A stretch of DNA of 64,000 nt, from assembly GCF_030758975.1 (NCBI RefSeq), contig NZ_CP132359.1, positions 3,307,283 through 3,371,282 on the forward strand, given 5' to 3'. A model generated the notes under the pieces. The model had not been told where the DNA came from. It saw nothing but the letters and a program-made list of their open reading frames with translations, and did not search any database. Both the position numbers and the translations under genes were made by a program. Below are positions 16,396-25,142 of this stretch, piece by piece (the first letter of the stretch is position 1; each line of letters begins with the position of its first letter). Origin of the DNA: Bosea beijingensis. GTDB taxonomy: Bacteria; Pseudomonadota; Alphaproteobacteria; Rhizobiales; Beijerinckiaceae.

Positions 16396-18666
16396 ATGGG
16401 GACGTATTCCGGCAGATTGCGCGAAGGGGTCGCGCTCGGCAGCTTGATGGTGGTGGTGCTGCTGCTCGCATCGCCCGCCATCGCGCAGCAGCAGAGCCGG
16501 ACTCGCGCCGCGCCTGCTGCACAGGCCGCCGAGGCCCCGGTCGTCCTCGATCAGATCAACGTGCAGGGCGAAGGGCAGCCGGGCGGAGCGCTGCTGGGCG
16601 GACCGACCACGACGCGCACGACGCGCGAGGAACTCGACCGCCAGCAGATCCAGAGCGTCGCGGACCTGTCGCAGCGGCTCGAAGCCGGCATCTCCTTCAA
16701 CCGGGTGAACGGCTCGGTGAACATCCGCGGCCTGGACGGCGCGCGCGTGCTGACCACGGTCGACGGCATCCGCCAGCCCTTCATCCAGGACAACCGCATC
16801 GACCGCAGCATCGGCACGGCCTTCGACTTCGACGCGCTCTCGACGCTCGACCTGCTGCGCGGCGGCAGCGGCAGCAGCACGCTCGGCTCGGGCTCGCTCG
16901 GCGGCGCGCTGGCGGTGCGTACCCTCGATCCCGAAGACCTTATCCGTCCAGGCAAGACGATCGGCGGTCTCGCGAAGACCGGGTTCGACACGACCGACAA
17001 GGCCTGGTTTGGCAGCGGCGCGGTGGCCGGGCGGTTCCACAATACCTGGGTGCTGCTGCAGGGCGGCTTCCGGAAGGGGAACGAGACCGATAGCCGCGGC
17101 TCGAATCCGACGATCGGCGCGGCTCGCACCGAGCCGAACCCGGCTGATTTCAATCAGTACAGCTTCCTCGCCAAGGTCCATCAGTATGTGAACGAGGCGC
17201 ATCGTTTCGGGCTGACCGGCGAGATCTTCAAGCGCGACGAGAAGATCCAGACGCGGACCAACGCGGTCTCGCTCACCGGCAACTACCGCCCCGGCGCGCA
17301 CCAGACCCAGGAAGACGTGGAGCGCAAGCGCGTTTCGCTGACCTATGACTACAAGCAGCCAGGCGGCTTCATCGACGAGGCGCATGCCAATCTCTACTGG
17401 CAGGGCGTCACGCGGAACTCGATCCTCAACGCCTATCGCTACACGAGCGTGGTCGGCCCCTATGCCCGCAACAACGAGGTCGAGGAGAAGTCCTTCGGCT
17501 TCAACGGGCACCTGATCAAGAGCTTCATCACCGGGCCCGTCTCGCACAAGCTCACGCTCGGCACGGAACTGCGCGCATCGACGCTCGACCAGTATTCGGC
17601 GGGATTGGATAGCTGTCGCCGCCCCTATACGGGCGCGTTCACCGCCTGCAACAACCTGCACACCAACCAGTCCGACACGCCGCGGGTCGAGGGCAACATG
17701 ATGGCGTTCTACGCGCATCATCAGCTCGGCTTCCTCGATGACACGCTTCGCCTGACGCCCGGCGTCCGCTTCGACCGATATGAGGAAAATCCGAAGGGGA
17801 CCGCAGCCTATCTCAGGAGCTCGTCCTTCGCGGGGATGCCGGCCGCGTCCAGCGACGACGCCTGGTCGCCGCGCGTGCGGCTGGAATACGACATCATCAA
17901 GAACGCGCCGATTGTGAAGGACGTCACTTTGTTCGCGCAGTGGTCGAAGGGCTTCCGGGCTCCGACCGCCAGCGAGCTCTATGCGAATTTCGGCGCGGTC
18001 GGCACCTATCTGCGCAGCGGCAATCCCGATCTGCGTCCGGAAACCAGCAACGGCATCGATGTCGGCTTCCGCTTCGGCGACAAGGCGTTCGGCGGTTCGG
18101 TGACCTTCTTCCACACGAACTACCGCAACTTCATCGAGACGGTGCAGATCGCGCCTCCGGGCGGACTCTATCCGCAGGGCGGCATCACCAGCTACCAGAA
18201 CGTGGCGCGCGTCGAGATTTCCGGCGTCGAGGCGAACATGCAGTATGCGTTCGCACCGAACTGGCTGGTGCGCGGCTCCTTTGCCTATACCGACGGCAAG
18301 AACAAGATCACCGGCATCGGTCTCAACTCGATCCCGCCGGTGCAGGGCATCCTCGCGATCGCCTATGGCAACGAGAATTGGGGCGGCGAGCTGTCGACGA
18401 AGCTGGCCGGCGGCCGCAAGAGCGTCGCCACGACCGGCTCGACACAGGGCTTCCAGGCTCCGGGCTATGCGATCTTCAACGCCATGGCCTGGTGGCGCCC
18501 GATGCCGCAGATCGCAGACCTTGAATTGCAGGTCGGCGTCTACAATATCTTCGACAGGAAATACTGGGATGCCGTGACGGTGCCGACCGGTGTTCTGGCT
18601 CAGGCCCGCGACTATTACAGCGAGCCGGGCCGCACCGTGAAGGCGACGCTGAAGTATCAGTTCTGA
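16396..18666 (+). CDS. TonB-dependent haemin/haemoglobin-type outer-membrane receptor
   Basis: 756 residues. A signal peptide (about 1-31, ending SPAIAQ) is followed by a plug domain (about 55-170, with NIRGLDGARVLTTVDGIRQP) and a 22-strand-type barrel ending in aromatic phenylalanine (LKYQF), the usual sorting signal. The FRAP box (FRAPTASELYANF) and NPDL box (GNPDLRPET) of the haem receptor family are both present. The histidine usually found between these boxes is missing: the segment reads ANFGAVGTYLRSG. A TonB box may lie near VVLDQINV. It imports an iron compound, perhaps haem. No TonB, haem ABC transporter or haem-degrading gene is nearby. Confidence 0.87.
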   Translation: MGTYSGRLREGVALGSLMVVVLLLASPAIAQQQSRTRAAPAAQAAEAPVVLDQINVQGEGQPGGALLGGPTTTRTTREELDRQQIQSVADLSQRLEAGISFNRVNGSVNIRGLDGARVLTTVDGIRQPFIQDNRIDRSIGTAFDFDALSTLDLLRGGSGSSTLGSGSLGGALAVRTLDPEDLIRPGKTIGGLAKTGFDTTDKAWFGSGAVAGRFHNTWVLLQGGFRKGNETDSRGSNPTIGAARTEPNPADFNQYSFLAKVHQYVNEAHRFGLTGEIFKRDEKIQTRTNAVSLTGNYRPGAHQTQEDVERKRVSLTYDYKQPGGFIDEAHANLYWQGVTRNSILNAYRYTSVVGPYARNNEVEEKSFGFNGHLIKSFITGPVSHKLTLGTELRASTLDQYSAGLDSCRRPYTGAFTACNNLHTNQSDTPRVEGNMMAFYAHHQLGFLDDTLRLTPGVRFDRYEENPKGTAAYLRSSSFAGMPAASSDDAWSPRVRLEYDIIKNAPIVKDVTLFAQWSKGFRAPTASELYANFGAVGTYLRSGNPDLRPETSNGIDVGFRFGDKAFGGSVTFFHTNYRNFIETVQIAPPGGLYPQGGITSYQNVARVEISGVEANMQYAFAPNWLVRGSFAYTDGKNKITGIGLNSIPPVQGILAIAYGNENWGGELSTKLAGGRKSVATTGSTQGFQAPGYAIFNAMAWWRPMPQIADLELQVGVYNIFDRKYWDAVTVPTGVLAQARDYYSEPGRTVKATLKYQF

Positions 18667-18697
18667 CCGGGCGTTTCGAGACCCCCCGACCAGACGA

Positions 18698-18724
18698 GCC
18701 GGCCCTTCGGGGTCGGCTTTTTTT
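18698..18724 (+). terminator. Rho-independent terminator of the TonB-dependent receptor
   Basis: GCCGGCCC, loop TTCG, GGGTCGGC (7 of 8 paired plus a G-T), followed by seven T. The T run overlaps the stop codon of the converging RNA methyltransferase gene, so two genes share a few bases at their ends. Confidence 0.92.
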
Positions 18725-19550
18725 ATCCTTCGGCGCCGTCCGCCTCATCCGCTTGCCGCGCGAGCAGCCGCGCCTTCTTCGGCCCCTCGACCAGCGACTT
18801 GAAGACGCCGCGCAGCGTCCGGGCTTCCTGTTCGGTCATGTCGAGCCGATGCAGAACGTCGCGGAGATTGGCAGTCATCACCGGTTTTTTGCCCGGGGGG
18901 AAGAAGCCGCAGAGATCGAGCTCGCCCTCGAGATAGTCGAACATCGACAGGATCATCTCGCGCTTGGCCGGCGGCGAAGGATTGTTCTCGCGGAAGGGCG
19001 GCTCGCCATTGGTCGTCTTGAACCATTCATAGCCGTTGAGCAGCACGGCCTGGGCGAGGTTCAGCGAGGCGAAGGCGGGATTGACCGGGAAGGTCAGGAT
19101 CGCATCGGCGAGACTGATCTCCTCATTGGTCAGGCCGATGCGCTCGCGCCCGAACAGGATGCCGACGCGTTCGCCGGAGCCGATACGGCCGGCCATTTCC
19201 GGCATCGCTTCGGCCGGGGTCAGCACGCGCTTCATCTGGCCGCGCTCGCGGGCGGTCGTTGCGAGCACATGGTTGAGATCGGCGATGGCCTCGGCGGCGG
19301 TGTCAAAGAGCCGGGCGTTCTCCAGGATATGGGTGGCGCCGGAGGCGGCCGCGGTCGCGCCCTTCTTGAGGCCGCCGCCGCTCGGCCAGCCGTCGCGCGG
19401 AGCGACGAGGCGCATCTCGGAGAGGCCGAAATTCGCCATGGCGCGGGCGCACATGCCGATATTCTCGGCGAGCTGCGGCTCGACCAGGATGACGATGGGG
19501 GCAGGGGCCTGGACGGCCGGGCGGGTGCGGTCGGTGCCGGAACCGGTCAT
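18723..19550 (-). CDS. tRNA/rRNA methyltransferase of the SPOUT class (TrmJ-like)
   Basis: 275 residues. Three SPOUT motifs are clear: ILVEPQLAENIGMCARAMAN near the start, GILFGRERIGLTNEE and PAFASLNLAQAVLLNGYEW, which together form the trefoil-knot S-adenosylmethionine site. TrmJ methylates the 2'-O of tRNA position 32. A carboxy-terminal extension of about 100 residues after the knot is common in alphaproteobacterial members. The gene is read towards the receptor and shares its terminator edge. Specific target not proven. Confidence 0.88.
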   Translation of the reverse strand: MTGSGTDRTRPAVQAPAPIVILVEPQLAENIGMCARAMANFGLSEMRLVAPRDGWPSGGGLKKGATAAASGATHILENARLFDTAAEAIADLNHVLATTARERGQMKRVLTPAEAMPEMAGRIGSGERVGILFGRERIGLTNEEISLADAILTFPVNPAFASLNLAQAVLLNGYEWFKTTNGEPPFRENNPSPPAKREMILSMFDYLEGELDLCGFFPPGKKPVMTANLRDVLHRLDMTEQEARTLRGVFKSLVEGPKKARLLARQADEADGAEG

Positions 19551-19625
19551 GGGAAATCAGGTCTTGTCTTTGCGGTGAGGCTTGCTTCGCGCCCGAGAGG
19601 GCCGGGTGCGTTGGGCAAGCTCATA

Positions 19626-19716
19626 CGTCATGCTCGCCCTTGTGGCGAGCATCTGCGTCTTGATCCACGTCCGACAAGCAAAGACGTGGATGGTCGGGAC
19701 AAGCCCGACCATGACG
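19626..19716. repeat. Dispersed inverted repeat with three nested hairpins
   Basis: Outer ends CGTCATG and CATGACG enclose three short hairpins: GCTCGCCCTTGTGGCGAGC, the pair ATCCACGTC/GACGTGGAT, and GGTCGGGACAAGCCCGACC. It fills the gap between the methyltransferase and dipeptidase genes. It has the same CGTCATG ends as the copy at 44235-44325. Confidence 0.65.
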
Positions 19717-19729
19717 ATCTCCGAGCTGG

Positions 19730-20869
19730 TCAGCCCGCGGCCTTCTCGACCGCCCGCAGCACGCGCAGCGTGTTGCCGCCGGCGAGCTTGGTCAGGTTCT
19801 CCTCCGACCAGCCGCGGCGGATCAGCTCGGCGATCACCGACGGGAAGGTCGTGGTGTCCTCGAGCCCGTCCGGATTGACCCAGCCGAAGAAGTCCGAGCC
19901 GATGCCGATGTGGTCGTGGCCGATGCGCCTGGCGAGGTACTCGACATGGTCGCAATACTCGGGAAGCGTCGCCTTCGGACGCGGGCCGGACTTGGCGGCG
20001 ATCTCGGCCTCGACCTTGTCATGGTCGACGCCTTCGGGGCTCTTGCCGTACTGGTCCTTGGCCGGGCGATGCCAGTCGCGCGAGGCCTGGCTGATGAAGT
20101 CCGGCACAAAAGTCGCCATCACGACGCCGCCATTGCCGGCGACGCGGTCGAGCACGTCGTCGGGGACGTTGCGCGGGTGGTCGCAGAGCGTGAAGGCGTT
20201 GGAATGCGACCAGACCAGCGGGGCGCTGGAGACGTCGAGCGCGTCATGCATCACCTTCGGCGCGACATGGGCGAGGTCGATGACCATGCCGAGCTTGTTC
20301 ATCCGGCGCAACACGTCCTTGCCGAAGGCGGTGAGGCCGTTATGGCGCGGGGCGTCGGTGGCGGAATCGCACCAGTCGGTGGTGTCGTTGTGGCAGAGCG
20401 TCATCAGGCGGACGCCGAGATCGTAATAGGCGTCGAGCGAGTCGAGTTCGCCATCGACCGCAGAGCCGTTCTCGATGGTCATGAACAGGGCGATGCGCCC
20501 TTCGGCCTTGGCGGCCTCGACATCGGCGGCGGAGAGGCCGGGCCGGAAGACGTCGGCATGGCGCTTGAGGATGTCGCGCATCAGCGCGATCTGGGCGAGC
20601 GCGAAGCCTGCGGGTCTGGGATGGTTCGGCGGGACATAGGCCGCGAAGAACTGCGCCGCCATCTTGCCGGCCTGCATGCGCGGGATATCGGTGTCGCCCT
20701 CGGCGTGGACCTTGTCGAGGCCGTAGGCGGCGACATCGCCCTTCGCCTTGGCGTCCTTGCGCATGACATAGGGCAGATCGTTATGGCCGTCGATCAGCGG
20801 GACGCGATCGAGCAGTGCGAGCGCGGCGGCGTAGGCATTGTCCTGGACGGGCGGTTTGGCGAGGGCCAT
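19730..20869 (-). CDS. Membrane dipeptidase (renal dipeptidase family)
   Basis: 379 residues from MALAKPPVQDNA. The open frame continues 61 codons upstream, but that part is built from the inverted repeat at 20949-21060, so I use the later ATG. Metal ligands of the dipeptidase fold are seen in LIDGHNDLP, TIENGSAVD, WSHSNAFTLCDHPRN and DHIGIGSDFFGW. The enzyme cleaves dipeptides, including those with a D-residue at the carboxyl side. The D-amino-acid dehydrogenase gene just upstream on the same strand fits a scavenging role for D-amino acids. Confidence 0.9.
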   Translation of the reverse strand: MALAKPPVQDNAYAAALALLDRVPLIDGHNDLPYVMRKDAKAKGDVAAYGLDKVHAEGDTDIPRMQAGKMAAQFFAAYVPPNHPRPAGFALAQIALMRDILKRHADVFRPGLSAADVEAAKAEGRIALFMTIENGSAVDGELDSLDAYYDLGVRLMTLCHNDTTDWCDSATDAPRHNGLTAFGKDVLRRMNKLGMVIDLAHVAPKVMHDALDVSSAPLVWSHSNAFTLCDHPRNVPDDVLDRVAGNGGVVMATFVPDFISQASRDWHRPAKDQYGKSPEGVDHDKVEAEIAAKSGPRPKATLPEYCDHVEYLARRIGHDHIGIGSDFFGWVNPDGLEDTTTFPSVIAELIRRGWSEENLTKLAGGNTLRVLRAVEKAAG

Positions 20870-20948
20870 GGCGAGGTCTCGGTCGGGAATCGGGAGCCGG
20901 ATCGTGGCAGGGTGCGGGCCATGAGGCGAGGGGGCCGGACGCAGGTCG

Positions 20949-21060
20949 GTCATCCCGCACGTAAAGGTGTCATCCCGCACGCGCGGCGGCACGTCATTGC
21001 TGCTGCGCAGATCCCGTGTCTGCGCAGCAGCGTTGCACGCTGCGGCGCGCACGGGATGAC
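20949..21060. repeat. Inverted repeat with duplicated left end (GTCATCCCG type)
   Basis: The left end GTCATCCCGCAC occurs twice (20949 and 20969); the right end is GCACGGGATGAC at 21049-21060. The middle has a 12-bp hairpin, CTGCTGCGCAGA against TCTGCGCAGCAG. It lies in the 198-bp gap between the dipeptidase and dehydrogenase genes and explains why open frames cross this gap. Confidence 0.65.
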
Positions 21061-21067
21061 AATTGCT

Positions 21068-22318
21068 CTATGAAAAGCGCGCCGGCGCGAACGGCGCCGG
21101 GTCGACGAAGACCTTCTGGCCCGTGACCATCTCCGCGATCATGCGGCCGGTCACGGCGGCGAGCGTCAGGCCGTGATGGGCGTGGCCGAAGGAGAACCAC
21201 AGGCCCTTGTGCTTCGGCGCCGGGCCGATGATCGGCATCATGTCCGGCGTGCAGGGCCGGCGGCCGAGCCAGGGCTCGGCATCGACGCGCTCGCCGAGCG
21301 GAAAGAGCTTCTTGGCGATCGGCTCGGCGCGGGCGAGCTGCACCGGAGTCTTCGGCGCGTCGCGGTCTGCGAATTCGGCGCCGGTGGTCAGGCGAATGCC
21401 CTGCAGCATGGGGGCGAGGAAATAGCCGCGCTCGGTGTCGAGCACCGGGTGGTTGAGCACGGCGTTGCCCTGCGGCTTGTAATGCATGTGATAGCCGCGC
21501 TTGACCGCGAGCGGCAGACGGTAACCCAGCTTGTTGCTGAGCACGTCGGCCCAGGGGCCGAGCGCCACGACGACATCCTTGGCTTCGGCCGTGGTGCCGT
21601 CGGCGAGGGTGACGGTCCAGCCGGCGCCGTTCTGCTGGAGCGTGCCGGCATCGCCGATGGCGAGCCGGCCGCCGAGTTTCTCGAACAGCGCGACATAGGC
21701 CTTGGACAGGCCGAGCGGGTCGACGACGGTCGTCGGGTCGGTCCAGTGCAGGCCGCCGATCAGGCTGCCATGGTCGAGATGCGGCTCCTCGGCCTTGAGC
21801 GTCGCCATGTCGAGCGCGCGGTAGTTCAAGCCGAACTCACGGTTCCAGCGTTCGGCTTCGGCGAGGCGCTCGTCCCGCTGCTGCTCAGTGCGGAACACCT
21901 TCATCCAGCCGTCGCGGCGCAGCAGGTTGGTGGCTCCGGCCTCCTGCGCGAGCGCGTCGTGCTCGGTGACGCAATGCTCGATCAGCTTGGCGTATTTATG
22001 CGCGATCGCTTCGTGATGCGAGGCGCGCGAATGCATCCAGTACGAGAACAGGAAGGGCGCGAGCTTCGGGATCGCGCTCCAGTGATAGTGCGCGTCGATG
22101 GTGTTGTTCATCGCGTAGCGGATGAGCGCACCGAAATCATGCGGGAAGCCGTAGGGATAGACGCCCTCGCGCTGGATCAGACCGGCATTGCCGTAGCTGG
22201 TTTCCTCGCCCGGCGCGCGACGGTCGACCAGCAACGTGGCGCGTCCGGCCTTCTGGAGATGAAGCGCGACCGAAATGCCGACGACACCGGCGCCGAGAAC
22301 GATCGTATCCACCTTCAT
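21068..22318 (-). CDS. dadA: D-amino acid dehydrogenase-type FAD oxidoreductase
   Basis: 416 residues with AGGAG seven bases before the ATG. The FAD site is VLGAGVVGISVALHLQKAG, followed by the DAO-family strands TSYGNAGLIQREGVYPYGFP and the carboxy-terminal GLWFSFGHAHHGLTLAAVTG. DadA-type enzymes oxidise D-amino acids to keto acids and ammonia and feed electrons to the respiratory chain. Upstream of the dipeptidase on the same strand and possibly co-transcribed across the repeat. Which D-amino acid is used cannot be told. Confidence 0.85.
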   Translation of the reverse strand: MKVDTIVLGAGVVGISVALHLQKAGRATLLVDRRAPGEETSYGNAGLIQREGVYPYGFPHDFGALIRYAMNNTIDAHYHWSAIPKLAPFLFSYWMHSRASHHEAIAHKYAKLIEHCVTEHDALAQEAGATNLLRRDGWMKVFRTEQQRDERLAEAERWNREFGLNYRALDMATLKAEEPHLDHGSLIGGLHWTDPTTVVDPLGLSKAYVALFEKLGGRLAIGDAGTLQQNGAGWTVTLADGTTAEAKDVVVALGPWADVLSNKLGYRLPLAVKRGYHMHYKPQGNAVLNHPVLDTERGYFLAPMLQGIRLTTGAEFADRDAPKTPVQLARAEPIAKKLFPLGERVDAEPWLGRRPCTPDMMPIIGPAPKHKGLWFSFGHAHHGLTLAAVTGRMIAEMVTGQKVFVDPAPFAPARFS

Positions 22319-22582
22319 GACCTGCTCCTGCCAACCCCTTTTCCCTGAAAATACCGGTTTGCGGGAGCTTGTCAGCGGTACGACCGTATTTTGCGCGGAA
22401 TAGCGTAATCTTTCGCAGTTTGTGCGTCAATTTTCCTGGATTGGCCGCCCTGCTCGCCTCTCGGTTATGCGGTGCGCAATTTTATGCCGGCGCAGGACCG
22501 GCCCGCATCGCCGGCAGGTGACGCTGCGCCTGCCTTCAGCCAGTGTGCGTCTGTTTCGAGAGCGATTCCAGAGCCCAAGCCG

Positions 22583-23554
22583 ATGCATCCCGCTGCCTTC
22601 CTCGCTGCCGCGCTTGCGTGGCTCGGCCGCCATGGCACGCAAGGCTTCGCGCTCTCGATCTTCCTCGGCCTCGCGCTGCCGCAATTCTCGGCGATGGCGC
22701 GGCCGGCACTGCCTATCACGATCTTCTGCTTCACCACGGTCGTGTTCATGCGGCTCGACATGAGCGTGACGCTCGGGCTGCTGCGGCGCCCGGCCAAGCT
22801 CGCGGCGAGCTGTGCCTGGCTGATCGTGGGCCCGGTGCTGCTGATCGGCGGGGCGCTGCTGCTGGTCGGGCGCGAGAACCTCGATCCCGGCATCGTGCTG
22901 GGGCTGGCGATCATGGGGGCGGCGCCGCCGATCATGTCCTCGCCGGCGGTCGCGATCCTCTACGGCTTCGAGCCCTCGCTGATCATCGCCAGCGTCATCC
23001 TGACCACGATCGTGAGCCCGATCGTCGCACCGATCCTGGTTGAGTTGCTCGCAGGTGCCGCGGTGCCGCTCGACCGCTGGGCGCTGACGCTGAGGCTCCT
23101 GATCTTCATCGGCGGCGGCATGGCGGTGGCGGCTGCGATCCGGTTCTGGCTCGGCCTTGCCCGGATCAAGGCCATGAAGGCCAATCTCGATGGCTTCGGC
23201 GTGCTGATGTACTTCATCTTCGCGATCGCGGCGATGGACGGCGTGACCAAGGCCGCGCTCGACAATCCCCGGCTCGTGCTGTTCGTGCTCGGATGCGTCT
23301 TCGCGGTTTCGGCTGCCGGATTGGCATCGAGCTGGCTGGTGCTGCGGCTGCTGCCGGCCTCCGAGCGCTTCATGATCGGCTACGGCACCGGGCAGCGGAA
23401 CATGGGTCTGCTGGTCGCTGCTCTGGGGGCAGGGGTCTCGCCGACCACCTTCCTCTATTTCGCGCTGGCGCAGTTCCCGATCTACCTGCTGCCCTGGTTG
23501 CTTGGCGGCATTGCCGCCCGGATTCGGCGCCGGGAGGCTGCTGACGGGCGTTGA
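22583..23554 (+). CDS. BASS-type (bile acid:sodium symporter fold) transporter
   Basis: 323 residues from the ATG giving MHPAAFLAAALAWLGRH; the 37 codons upstream look non-coding. About nine to ten membrane helices. The paired discontinuous-helix regions are seen as MGAAPPIMSSPAVAILYG and YGTGQRNMGLLVAALG, typical of the bile acid:sodium symporter fold. It is divergent from dadA across a 264-bp gap with AT-rich stretches. The substrate is unknown. Confidence 0.78.
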   Translation: MHPAAFLAAALAWLGRHGTQGFALSIFLGLALPQFSAMARPALPITIFCFTTVVFMRLDMSVTLGLLRRPAKLAASCAWLIVGPVLLIGGALLLVGRENLDPGIVLGLAIMGAAPPIMSSPAVAILYGFEPSLIIASVILTTIVSPIVAPILVELLAGAAVPLDRWALTLRLLIFIGGGMAVAAAIRFWLGLARIKAMKANLDGFGVLMYFIFAIAAMDGVTKAALDNPRLVLFVLGCVFAVSAAGLASSWLVLRLLPASERFMIGYGTGQRNMGLLVAALGAGVSPTTFLYFALAQFPIYLLPWLLGGIAARIRRREAADGR

Positions 23555-23598
23555 CGCTGGGGCTTGCGAGGCTTTCCCCGTCGCAGGAGAGCCGTGCC

Positions 23599-24282
23599 AT
23601 GATCACACTCTATTCCGGGCCGTTGAGCCTGTTCTCTCGCAAGGTCGAGATCGCGCTGACCGAGAAGGGCCTGGCCTTCCAGCGCATCATGGTGCCGTTC
23701 AACCAGACGACGGGCTATGACCCTCGCCATCCGGAGGTGCTGGCGCTCAATCCGAAGCGTCAGGTGCCGGTGCTGACCGATTGCGGGCTCGTGCTCTACG
23801 ATTCCACGGTGATCAACGAATATCTCGACGAGGCCTATCCCGAGCCGAAGCTGATGCCGGACTCGCCGGTCGATCGGGCCCGCTGCCGGCTCGACGAGCT
23901 CTATGGCGACGAGATCCTGTTCCAGGCCCTAAAGCCGCTGATGCACCGTACGGAGCCGCCTTCGCCGGATCGCGACCGCCGCATTGCGCAGGAGGCCGAT
24001 GCGCTGATCGCCGAGGAGGGGCTGCTGCGCCATTACGACGTGCTGGAGCAGAAGCTGGCGGGGCGTCCGTTCTTCGGTGGCCGGTTGTCGATGGCGGATA
24101 TCGCGCTGTTCATGAGCATGCTTTTCATCCGCCGGCTCGGCGGGCCCTCGCTCGACGGCTATCCGGGGCTGGCGGAGTGGTATGCGCGCCTGAAGCTGCG
24201 CCCGGCCTTCGCGCAGGTCGTGGCGGAGATGGCGGAAGCGGACCGCAGGCTGTCCTTTCCGGTGAAATTGCGCTCCGCGTGA
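23599..24282 (+). CDS. Glutathione S-transferase
   Basis: 227 residues from MITLYSGPLSLFSRKVEIAL with AGGAGAG upstream. The thioredoxin-like domain (about 1-80) has the serine-containing GSLFSRKV start, cis-proline in RQVPVLTD and the glutathione-contact DSTVINEYLDE. The helical domain (about 95-225) contains the N-capping box region RLSMADIALFMSML. Bacterial GSTs conjugate or reduce diverse electrophiles. No partner gene points to a substrate. Confidence 0.9.
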   Translation: MITLYSGPLSLFSRKVEIALTEKGLAFQRIMVPFNQTTGYDPRHPEVLALNPKRQVPVLTDCGLVLYDSTVINEYLDEAYPEPKLMPDSPVDRARCRLDELYGDEILFQALKPLMHRTEPPSPDRDRRIAQEADALIAEEGLLRHYDVLEQKLAGRPFFGGRLSMADIALFMSMLFIRRLGGPSLDGYPGLAEWYARLKLRPAFAQVVAEMAEADRRLSFPVKLRSA

Positions 24283-24318
24283 TTGCAGCGTCAGGGGCAT
24301 GGCGTTAAACCCCCGGGC

Positions 24319-25002
24319 ATGACCCGTCCCATCCGCATCGCCCCCTCGATCCTCTCGGCCGATTTCGCCAAACTCGGCGAGGAGGTGCGCGCGGTCGACG
24401 CTGCCGGTGCCGACTGGATCCATTGCGACGTGATGGACGGGCATTTCGTGCCGAATATCACCTTCGGTCCCGATGTGCTCAAGGCGATCCGCCCGCATAC
24501 CCAGAAGTTCTTCGACGTGCATCTGATGATCGCGCCCGTCGACCCCTATGTCGAAGCCTTCGCCAAGGCCGGTGCCGACCTGATCTCCTTCCATGTCGAG
24601 GCCGGTCCGCATCCGCACCGCACGCTCCAGGCCATCAAGGCGCAGGGCAAGCAGGCCGGCATCGTGCTCAATCCCGGCACGCCGGCGAGCGCCGCCGAAG
24701 CCCTGATCGAGGATGTCGACCTGATCCTGCTGATGACGGTCAATCCGGGCTTCGGCGGGCAGAGCTTCATCCGTTCGGTGGTCGAGAAGGTTGCGCAGGT
24801 GAAGGCGCTGATCGGCGACCGGCCGATCACGCTCGAGATCGACGGCGGGGTGACGCCCGAGACGGCGCCGCTGGTCGTCAAGGCCGGCGCCGATACGCTG
24901 GTCGCCGGCTCGGCCGTGTTCAAGGGCGGGCCTTCGGCCTATGCCGGCAATATCGAAGCGATCCGTGGGGCGGCCGAAGCCGCGCGCGGGTCGTGGGTTT
25001 GA
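24319..25002 (+). CDS. rpe: Ribulose-phosphate 3-epimerase
   Basis: 227 residues, full length. Signature stretches are [56 protein letters not shown] and [12 protein letters not shown], giving the metal and phosphate ligands of the TIM barrel. It interconverts ribulose 5-phosphate and xylulose 5-phosphate in the pentose phosphate pathway. The start is taken at the ATG giving [10 protein letters not shown]. Followed by a 108-bp inverted repeat and then purB. Confidence 0.97.
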   Translation: MTRPIRIAPSILSADFAKLGEEVRAVDAAGADWIHCDVMDGHFVPNITFGPDVLKAIRPHTQKFFDVHLMIAPVDPYVEAFAKAGADLISFHVEAGPHPHRTLQAIKAQGKQAGIVLNPGTPASAAEALIEDVDLILLMTVNPGFGGQSFIRSVVEKVAQVKALIGDRPITLEIDGGVTPETAPLVVKAGADTLVAGSAVFKGGPSAYAGNIEAIRGAAEAARGSWV

Positions 25003-25011
25003 TGGTATCGC

Positions 25012-25119
25012 AGCCCTCATCCTGAGGAGCCGCGAAGCGGCGTCTCGAAGGATGCTCCAGAGTGCGCTGGATCATCCTTCGAGACGCGCTCTTTCAGAGC
25101 GCTCCTCAGGATGAGGGCT
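25012..25119. repeat. 108-bp inverted repeat between rpe and purB (family B)
   Basis: The ends AGCCCTCATCCTGAGGAGC (25012-25030) and GCTCCTCAGGATGAGGGCT (25101-25119) are perfect 19-bp complements; inner arms CGTCTCGAAGGATG and CATCCTTCGAGACG pair too. A second full copy lies at 45666-45783 and a decayed one at 318-368. The whole element can fold as one long hairpin. Confidence 0.9.
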
Positions 25120-25142
25120 CATTGGGTGACAAGGACGAGACG

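Noticed and set aside
16375..18114. 579-codon open frame antisense to the TonB-dependent receptor
   Set aside because: Same shadow effect; no start signal and no family pattern, while the sense strand has a signal peptide, plug and barrel.
18753..20426. 557-codon plus-strand open frame across the RNA methyltransferase and dipeptidase genes
   Set aside because: Spans two well-supported minus-strand genes and a repeat; no motif.
20870..21052. Extended amino end of the dipeptidase
   Set aside because: The added residues are encoded by the inverted repeat at 20949-21060 and lack any signal-peptide pattern.
25012..25119. Possible CRISPR-like or tRNA-like structure
   Set aside because: A single long hairpin with no spacer-repeat array and no anticodon arm; it is a dispersed inverted repeat.
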